Below, in pieces: positions 57,641-64,000 of a DNA stretch of 64,000 nucleotides. The position numbers and the translations under genes were made by a program. The notes below the pieces were generated by a model. That model was not told the DNA's origin. It made no database searches and saw nothing but the letters and a program-made list of their open reading frames with translations. Numbering within the stretch: position 1 is the stretch's first letter; each line of letters starts with the position of its first letter. The stretch lies in assembly GCA_029215795.1 (NCBI GenBank), contig JARDYH010000002.1, positions 298,809,973 through 298,873,972 on the forward strand, written 5' to 3'. The stretch comes from Anniella stebbinsi. Lineage: Eukaryota; Chordata; Lepidosauria; Squamata; Anniellidae.

Positions 57641-57818
57641 AAAAACAGTCTCTATCATATATTATTTAGGGGGGTGCTATTGTGATACAACATTTGAATA
57701 GGCAGTATTTAATGCACATGTTTTATACGACATTGTTATATCCCATGGTGCTTTGGGGTGGATGTGTTGCATACTTATGGAACTAAGGGTCCACCCTTTC
57801 CCTGATTAATATTTCTAG

Positions 57819-57884
57819 AGGAAGAAATACACGTTTGATGAATTCTGGGACAAGGACATAAATGGAAGGTTCAAATATAAACAG
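57819..57884 (+). other. Isolated exon-like open segment
   Basis: 66 bases bounded by an acceptor-like TTAATATTTCTAG and a donor-like CAG|GTAACT. The phase-0 frame reads RKKYTFDEFWDKDINGRFKY, then KQ, with a composition far more protein-like than the surroundings. There is a faint resemblance to the KKYTF.D.F start of DPP4/FAP-family propeller exons, too weak to assign. It may be a stray duplicated exon, an unannotated exon, or chance. Confidence 0.25.
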
Positions 57885-59396
57885 GTAACTGTATATGGTA
57901 AGTGTTCATGTGTAAAAACACACACACATAGGAAAATCACAAATCCTACAGTAATTTGCTCTATATGTCTACTTAGCTAGCAGTACTGTACATGGTATCA
58001 CTGTCATTCACTTCCATGCAAACTCTATGTCTTTTTCATTTAGAAAAATAGAAAAATATTCTGACTAAAAGATCTCACCAAATCTGAGGCTAGAGTTTGA
58101 AGTGGGTCTCAGCCAGTGCTAGCTCCAGGTTTGTGAGGGTCCTTGGGAAAAACACCCCCATTGGGCTCTTTCCCTCAGGGAATCTACCTTCTCACCACCA
58201 TTGACACCAGCTGCTATTGCTTCTCACCCTCTTTCTCATCATGGCTATCACATTGCTCGCTGGCTTTCTGACAGGCAGGTGCCTGAGCATGCCTACATTT
58301 GACACAAACCCTTATGTCAGTCCCCAATGTGTATGCAACTATCAACAGTTCTTCCCCCCTCCCTCTGTTTTGTGCTATTTTCTCTTCCCTTTCTTTCTCT
58401 GGTTAATGAGCTAGCAAAAGGAAAGCTGATGTTGACTTTAGGGACTTGTACATCCTAAAGGAAGATTCTATGACCACTTACATGCTGTAGTCCTAAAAGG
58501 TAACCATTGAATGATTCCTTAAGTAAACTGGAACTATAATGGCTTCACTAATAATGCAAACCTCTAGCAATCTGAAGCTTAGTGGCACATGGCCGAATTG
58601 AATATCACTGTGTTATTTAAACCTAGATCTTCCAGAATATTGATGAGCCTTGAACTTGTTGATTTAAAAAAAACACCTTGGCTCTGGTCCTACACTCTTA
58701 AATAGAATTAAATGGAAATATTCACAATGGCTTGAATGTTTTCTTACTAATAATGGGTGGTATTTTTTTCTTCATTAAAAATGATACCTCATACTTAAGA
58801 GAAACATCTCCTTCCTTTAAGATCCTCCCAAAAGAGTTTTCATTAAGCTTTCCTACTTTAGGCCTCTGGCTTTAAACTGCCTATCATCCCATCAGATACC
58901 CAGCTGACAATTATTTGTGGAGTATCTGAAAGTATTACTGAATGCAATTATCTTCAAAGGGCTTAATCTGTATCTGAAACCAGGATTTTCCTTTACATAA
59001 CAGCAGGTATCAGGATCCTGTGGCCTCCAGATGTTGCTGGACTACCAACATACCTGACCATTGGCTGGACTTGAGTCAAAGAACATCTGGAGAACAAGAG
59101 GATCTCCATCCCTGACATACAGGGATGTTGAAATTAAAACTCTGGTCCTTAGCAAATTTACTTTAGAGCAATCCTTCTAAAACCAATTGGGGCCACTTAA
59201 AAATATTATATGTGCAATGAAATAATCTTTGCCTGTTGAGTTAATTAAATCTAGGGCTGCCTACAAGGCACTTTCAAACTCCTCCTGTGCTCTAATCCCA
59301 CATATATTTACTTGTAACACAGGCCAGGTCAGCATGTTCTTCAGCTATAAGCCATGGCCCTTTTCAGTTGAAATGGAGAATTTTCTAACCTTTGAG

Positions 59397-59657
59397 GACT
59401 GGCCCTACTATTAGGCAGAGTGAAGCAGTCATCTCAGGCAGCAGATGCTGAGAGGAAGTAGCAAGATGTTGGAGGAGAGACCTGTGTGCCCCACAGCCTG
59501 CTCTGCACCCCATAAATTAACCTGTTGCCTTCAGGTGCAATGGAGCATGTTGTCCCCTCAATCATGTTGAAGGCAGATTCAGTGGCTGCTCCAGTTGGCA
59601 TGGAATGGGAGGGACGCCATCTTTGCCTCAGGAAGCAAAATGTCTTGGGCCAGCCCT
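59397..59657 (+). repeat. Dispersed repeat, CAGGGCTGGCCCTA-type, copy 3
   Basis: Starts GGACTGGCCCTACTATTAGG and ends AAAATGTCTTGGGCCAGCCC. Inverted ends again suggest a non-autonomous transposon. Confidence 0.65.
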
Positions 59658-61040
59658 GTAACCTCCAGCAACATACAGGAAAGGTGCATCCAGACAGACA
59701 ATCCAAAGGCTCTGTGTAACTATTCCACCTTGCTTCCTTAACAGGTTGCTTTGTGGTAAGAAAGAAGACGGACAGAAAACACAGGAGGGTTACAAAGGAG
59801 ACACAATGAGGTCTGCCCCCCTCACTTGAAATTCTCTGTTGGTGGCAGGGCAATTGCAGAATAAGAACCTCTTTTGGAAGCACCCCAACTTTCATCCCCT
59901 CTGTTCTCTCTCACTTTCCTTAGCAAGACTATTTCCAGCAAGGTTGGTAACATCTTCAGTGTCAAGGGTTGGCATGGTTGGGCACCTGCTGGGGGGCCAT
60001 GCCCCACCAGGGGCCCACTGACAAGAACCCCCTGGAGTTGTTCCTCTTTAGCGCTGCAACCTGCTTGTTCACCTGCCTCTGGTTTGGGCCCAGGAATGGT
60101 GGTGGTGAGAAGGAGGCACAGTAGAGGCCATGGCCTGCTTGCTCACTGGCTCTCTGCAGGTCAAGCAAGCCACTGGGAGCAATGATGAGAAAGAGGATGA
60201 GGAGCAAGGGCATTTGGTGGCCACAGTGGTGAGAAGTGTGGTAAAAGTCTTGAAGTTAGACTCATGTAGTTTCGTGTCCCAACCGTCACTATCCCAATCA
60301 GACAAAAGACACATGTAAGATCAAAAACTGGCTGCAGCTCTTTAATCTCCTTCTTGCAAGAAGTGACCATCTAGAAATCAAAACCTAGAAATGGTGCCGG
60401 CTACAGATTTTGAGCAACCTTAAATAGTAAAACCATACAAGGATACATGGTTCTTTTCCAGTTAAACAGCAACTAGTTTCTACAAATTCTAGGTTATCTG
60501 AAATAAACATAAGCTTCAAAGAATCTTCTGATGTGGATTCAATTAGTTCTGTCTCTGACTTCTTAGGGATGCAATGCACAAACTTTGCAATCTTGCCGGA
60601 CATAATGTTTGACATAGCTTTGTCTTCGAAGACTTATCAGAGGGCAAAGTCTATTGTAGTATCAGTTTTTACTTAATCTCTTGTACTTGTGTAACTTCGG
60701 CATTAGGAATGTAGCTATCATTAACTTCCCTCTGTGTTTTCCTCTTGCTAAGTTAATTTGAGGTCTTCATGAGACACACTTTATTAACTTTTTAATTTCA
60801 GAGGCACGTATAAGGGAATTTTGAATTATTTTATCACAGAAGGCAGACTTACTGAAGGAGGGGGTCCACTGCCCAAGGGCCCTCAAAAACCTGAAGCTGG
60901 CACTGATAGGACCCTGCTGACCGTGCTCACGCCCTCTCACGTGGGTTTCTGTTACTCCTTCCCTAACACAGAGGAATGCCATGGGTTCTTCCCAGCCGCT
61001 TTCTCCGTTTTCCAGGCTTGGCTTCTCCCGGCACTGGGAG

Positions 61041-61088
61041 CAGGAGGAGGAGGAGGAGGAGGAGGAGAAGAAGAAGAAGAAGAAGAAA
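61041..61088. repeat. (GGA)n(GAA)n trinucleotide tract
   Basis: AGGAGGAGG repeats pass into GAAGAAGAA over about 48 bases at the start of the CpG-rich promoter. The Glu, Arg and Ser repeat frames across it are spurious. Confidence 0.92.
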
Positions 61089-61129
61089 ACCTCCACCTTT
61101 TCCGTTCCCGCAACCAACTCCATCCATCA

Positions 61130-62070
61130 AGGCCCCTGTCGGGGTTGGAGCAGTTCTGCTTGCTGCGCGCGCGCGCGGTAGCGACGACGCCCCCGTCGAG
61201 TTGGGAAAGCGGCCGCAGCGTGCCCAGCGCACCCCACACACGCCTGCCGCGAGCTGCTCCTTCGCCCCAGTCCGTCCCGCCGCCCAGGGTGATCTCACCG
61301 AAAGGGGCGGAGTCCCGGGAGTGGAGAGCCGGCCCGCGAGGGCGTTAGAGCTAGGAAAGCAATCCTGCTGAGGCGCAAATGTAGTCCGGCGTTGGCGAGG
61401 GAGGAAGAAGAAGAAGAAGGCGCGTCCGGCTGAGGGAGAGAGGGAGACAGAGAGGCATCCTGAAGAAGTTTGGGGAGCGCGTGAGAAATCCAGGACCTCC
61501 GCCCTGCCGAAGGTCTCTCTGCGCCACATCTAGGCAGAGAAATTAAAATCCACAGGATGGATAAATATAAAGGTAAGGGAAGATGGTGTCTTCCCCCCTC
61601 CCCTCGCGGGCTTGGGAAAGGGGAAGTGTCGGCGCCTCTTCCGAAAGGGTCGCTGGTGACTTTCCCACCAGGCATGTCCTTCACGCCTTCCTCGCTTGGG
61701 CATTTCAAAAGGGAGCCGAAAGCAACCAGCGTGGCGTTTGGTGGCGGATTCTGGTTTCGGTTCTCCCCTTCAGTCGCCGATCTCTGGCAACGTGCAATGG
61801 GCGCGTGGGTTCATCTGGGGAGTTTGGCGCCGCGCGGGCAGGCGACGGGGATTCGTGGGGCAGGAATGGTGCGGGTGGGTTCGTGTATGGGGTGAGGTGG
61901 GTTTCATCAAAGCGGCCGAAGAGCGGATCCTAAGAGTGGCGGTGTTCTGGCTTTCCCAAATCGGACGGAGAGATGGGATGACTTCTCGCCCTATGTTTTC
62001 AGAAGTGGTGGGAGGAAGTGAAAAACCGAGCCCTTTTCCCAGACGTCTGGAAGGATTTGATTGTGCCGTT
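61130..62070 (+). promoter_or_regulatory. CpG island promoter of the AFAP1L1-like gene
   Basis: GC and CpG content rise sharply relative to the rest of the window (TGCGCGCGCGCGGTAGCGAC, AAGCGGCCGCAGCGTG, GGCGCCGCGCGGGCAGGCGA). A GC box GGGGCGGAG lies at about 61304. No TATA box is evident, as is usual for CpG-island promoters. The island continues into the first intron. Confidence 0.82.
61557..61572 (+). CDS. AFAP1L1: Probable AFAP1L1 first coding exon (start codon)
   Basis: ATG GAT AAA TAT AAA G, then donor GTAAGG, encodes MDKYK plus one base. The start context is strong (A at -3, G at +4). Mammalian AFAP1L1 also begins with a tiny five-codon coding exon (MDRGQ) ending in phase 1. The position next to ABLIM3 and on the same strand matches the mammalian order. 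AFAP1L1 is an actin-filament-associated adaptor with PH domains that lie downstream of the window. Only about 16 bases of coding sequence are visible, so the name rests mainly on synteny, phase and length. Confidence 0.6.
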
Positions 62071-63040
62071 TGAGGAGAATTTTAGTGCTCGACAAGCAAC
62101 AAATCGTGTGTGTGTGTGCGCGCGTGAGAGAGAGAAATTATAAAATATTCGGTTTCCTTTGGAAAGGAATGAGAGAAATTGTGTATCTGTGCGTGTGCTG
62201 TCCCTCCTTGAAACGCATCGGATGCCTTAAGGATCAGAAGGTGAAAACTCGGATATGAGAAAGCGAACGCGAGGCTGCTCTAAGGGTTTTAGCCGGATTG
62301 ACGGGAGGCAGGGGAGGGTTGCAGTGCCTGCACCTTACACGCACACTGCATGTACCTGATGGACAGTTCAAAAGGTTGCCACACTTTCCTCTCCTCTCCA
62401 AAATTGCTGTTTCTCCAAAAAGGAGTAGCATAAGGGATATATGTCGCTACTGGGTATAAGCAATAACTAAAGTATCTGCAGACTTTCTAACTGACGATTT
62501 GCAATCTCCGTCGTCAGCAAGATTATGCTGGAGAGTCAATATATTTTTTAAAAAACAAGGGAGGAGTGGCTGATGGAGGTAGGTGAGAGTTGACCATGTT
62601 AAATAAACGATTTAAAGCCCTTTTGAGTAGTTAAGGGAGCCAGTGCTTCGTTTTTAAAAAGAGACACGCTTGTGTAACTCATGCCCTTTTCCGCTGGGAG
62701 CATTGCTCCTTATCCTGAAGTTATGGCACTGGGGCAGATGTGGTTACTCCCTGGTGAGGGAAAAGTACTCTGTACAATCTCAGAAGCACTTTTCTTTATT
62801 ATTACTTTGAAGAATCCAGGACTGGCATCATAAACAGGCAGTCCTGACATGAAGCCCCGTAAAGGGATGCTTTCTCACACTGAACCTAATGAGATTTGCT
62901 CAGTACTGACAAGCAAATCTATATTTGCTGTTTTGCAAAGATATTAAGGTTGAACTTCTAGCAAAATTTATCTGGGACTAAACTGCATCGAATAGCATGA
63001 ACTTACTTCTGAGTAAACCTGCATAGGATTGTGCTGTAAT

Positions 63041-63067
63041 ATTATTATTATTATTATTATTATTATT
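63041..63067. repeat. (ATT)n microsatellite
   Basis: Nine ATT units directly next to a truncated TGCATAGGATTGTGCTGTA MITE end. Confidence 0.93.
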
Positions 63068-63524
63068 TAACCATGGTGAAGTTCTTTTCACATCCCGGTA
63101 TGGTGGGATTGACATTCCAGTCACTGCTCAGTTATGAAGTTGCTATCATGCATTCTATCTGCCTTTGGAGGGGTGTTGAGAAGATACACAGAGATAAGGA
63201 TGTATTGCCGCCAGCAGGAAAAAAATCTAAATAAAAAATGTTTGCCCACTTAACCTGTTTAGGAGCTTGTCAGACCAGTTGACAGTGCAATCTAGTGAGG
63301 CCAGTTTGCATCTACCTGAGAATCTGGCTCTCTGCATTTACCATTTTAACTTCGAAAACAAACTTCCCACTCTCTGATAGCCAGGGCTCCTCTCATGTGT
63401 GTCTTGCTCCAGTCCACTCCAACCACACCAAGCTGTCATTTATGTGTAATCTGAACATATAATTATTTGAAATCGGCAGATGCTTTCTGAATCTGGATTT
63501 TGCAGGGTGTGTGTATAGTGTGTG

Positions 63525-63615
63525 TATAGTGTAGTCTTATACATCTCTGCTCAGAAGTAAGCCCCACTGAGTTCAGTGGGATTTACTTCCAGGAAAGTGG
63601 GTACAGAACTGCAGC
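63525..63615. mobile_element. Palindromic MITE (ATCCTATGCA family)
   Basis: CTCAGAAGTAAGCCCCACTG, then AGTTCAGTGGGATTTACTTC forms the central hairpin. The outer arms (TAGTCTTATACATCTC / GGGTACAGAACTGCAGC) are degraded. Confidence 0.75.
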
Positions 63616-63867
63616 TTAGGGCTCTTATATGTCACCCTATCTTACACCTTTATGGCAAGGTCAAAAGCAGTAGTTTTGCATGTTTGCATCCATGTGGGTG
63701 GCCAAATATCAGTGTTGCTATTGACTGCCATTCATATTATTTATTTGTGTGAATGTTTCCATCTTTGTTATTACTGCCTTTTGTGTTTGTACATCTCTGA
63801 GCTAGTCACAGCTCTAAGAAGAGAGTGATCTGCCTTCCCCTTTCTTGCTCTTGCTCAGCGGCGATGA

Positions 63868-64000
63868 GACCAGTGCAGTGTAGTGATTAGAGTGTTGGAC
63901 TGGGACTCAGGAGATCCAGGTTCGAATCCCCACTCGGCCATGAAGCTCACGGGGTGACTTTGTGCCAGTTGCTGACTCTCAAGAAGGTTGTTGTGAGCAT
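63868..64000 (+). mobile_element. Sauria-type tRNA-derived SINE, truncated by window end
   Basis: AGTGTAGTGATTAGAGTGTT contains the A-box-like promoter and GGTTCGAATCCCCACTCGGC the B box. The unique body begins CATGAAGCTCACGGGGTGAC. I recognise this as the squamate-specific Sauria SINE. It is RNA polymerase III-derived but not a tRNA gene, since no acceptor stem or anticodon arm folds. The 3' end lies outside the window. Confidence 0.85.

Larger units (their letters stand above)
39731..60900. other. Intergenic region between ABLIM3 and the AFAP1L1-like promoter
   Basis: No conserved protein-coding gene recognised. Contents in order: an unassigned block with open frames on both strands (40296-40851), L2 tails, MITEs, a foldback (43810-43965), a SINE remnant (44075-44270), a dead hAT transposase (44579-46620), further LINE and MITE copies, a 745-base hAT element (55676-56420), a foldback (56550-56870), an isolated exon-like segment (57819-57884) and a dispersed repeat (59397-59657). 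The remaining stretches show nothing I can name. Confidence 0.65.
61573..64000 (+). other. First intron (5' part) of the AFAP1L1-like gene
   Basis: Begins GTAAGG and stays CpG-rich to about 62070, then becomes AT-rich. It contains half a MITE (62980-63037), an (ATT)n tract, a full MITE (63525-63615) and a SINE at the window edge. No second exon seen. Confidence 0.6.

Noticed and set aside
60821..61529. Several 100-190-codon frames on both strands around the promoter
   Set aside because: GC-rich DNA with a GGA/GAA tract is poor in stop codons. The frames overlap on opposite strands and show repeat composition only.
61557..61895. 112-codon frame starting MDKYK taken as a full ORF
   Set aside because: A GTAAGG donor occurs right after codon 5. 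The rest reads CpG-island intron and has no domain.
63868..64000. tRNA gene
   Set aside because: It has A- and B-box-like sequence but no tRNA fold, and a SINE body follows.

Overview
This is vertebrate nuclear DNA, almost certainly from a squamate reptile (lizard or snake lineage). It shows short exons with GT/AG borders in long AT-rich introns, no bacterial-type gene packing, and a dense squamate-style repeat load: a tRNA-derived SINE at the right edge resembling the Sauria SINE, L2-type LINE fragments, and many palindromic (foldback) miniature DNA transposons. The species cannot be told from the sequence.

Region 1 (1 to about 33.15 kb, + strand) is the 3' half of an actin-binding LIM protein gene, best called ABLIM3. 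Nine coding exons are recognised: 1202-1249, 10097-10243, 14403-14494, 14597-14693, 17179-17243, 17829-17870 (or 17889), 19834-19908, 32083-32163 and 33036-33149. They encode roughly the last 250 residues: the linker downstream of the LIM domains and the complete C-terminal villin headpiece, ending in KKKAKLF and TGA. The LIM domains lie upstream of the window. The intron after 19908 has a GC donor, and the 102-base intron between 14494 and 14597 is open in frame.

Region 2 (33.15 to about 60.9 kb) is the probable ABLIM3 3' UTR (candidate poly(A) signal at 39711) followed by gene-poor intergenic DNA. It contains hAT-type miniature elements with 8-base target duplications, L2 remnants, and a decayed hAT transposase of ZMYM-like type at 44.6-46.6 kb.

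Region 3 (about 60.9-64 kb) is a CpG-rich promoter and first coding exon (61557-61572, five codons plus one base, then a GT donor) of a gene on the + strand. Its size, splice phase and position next to ABLIM3 fit AFAP1L1, so the ABLIM3-AFAP1L1 neighbourhood known from mammals appears conserved. Both products are actin-associated proteins.

The most unusual object is a 4.9-kb DNA transposon (25329-30220) inside the long ABLIM3 intron. It has about 456-base terminal inverted repeats and a broken transposase-like coding region carrying an acidic-motif nuclease-like block and a cysteine-rich C terminus. I link it tentatively to Academ-type elements. Several nested transposon-in-transposon structures also date relative insertions.
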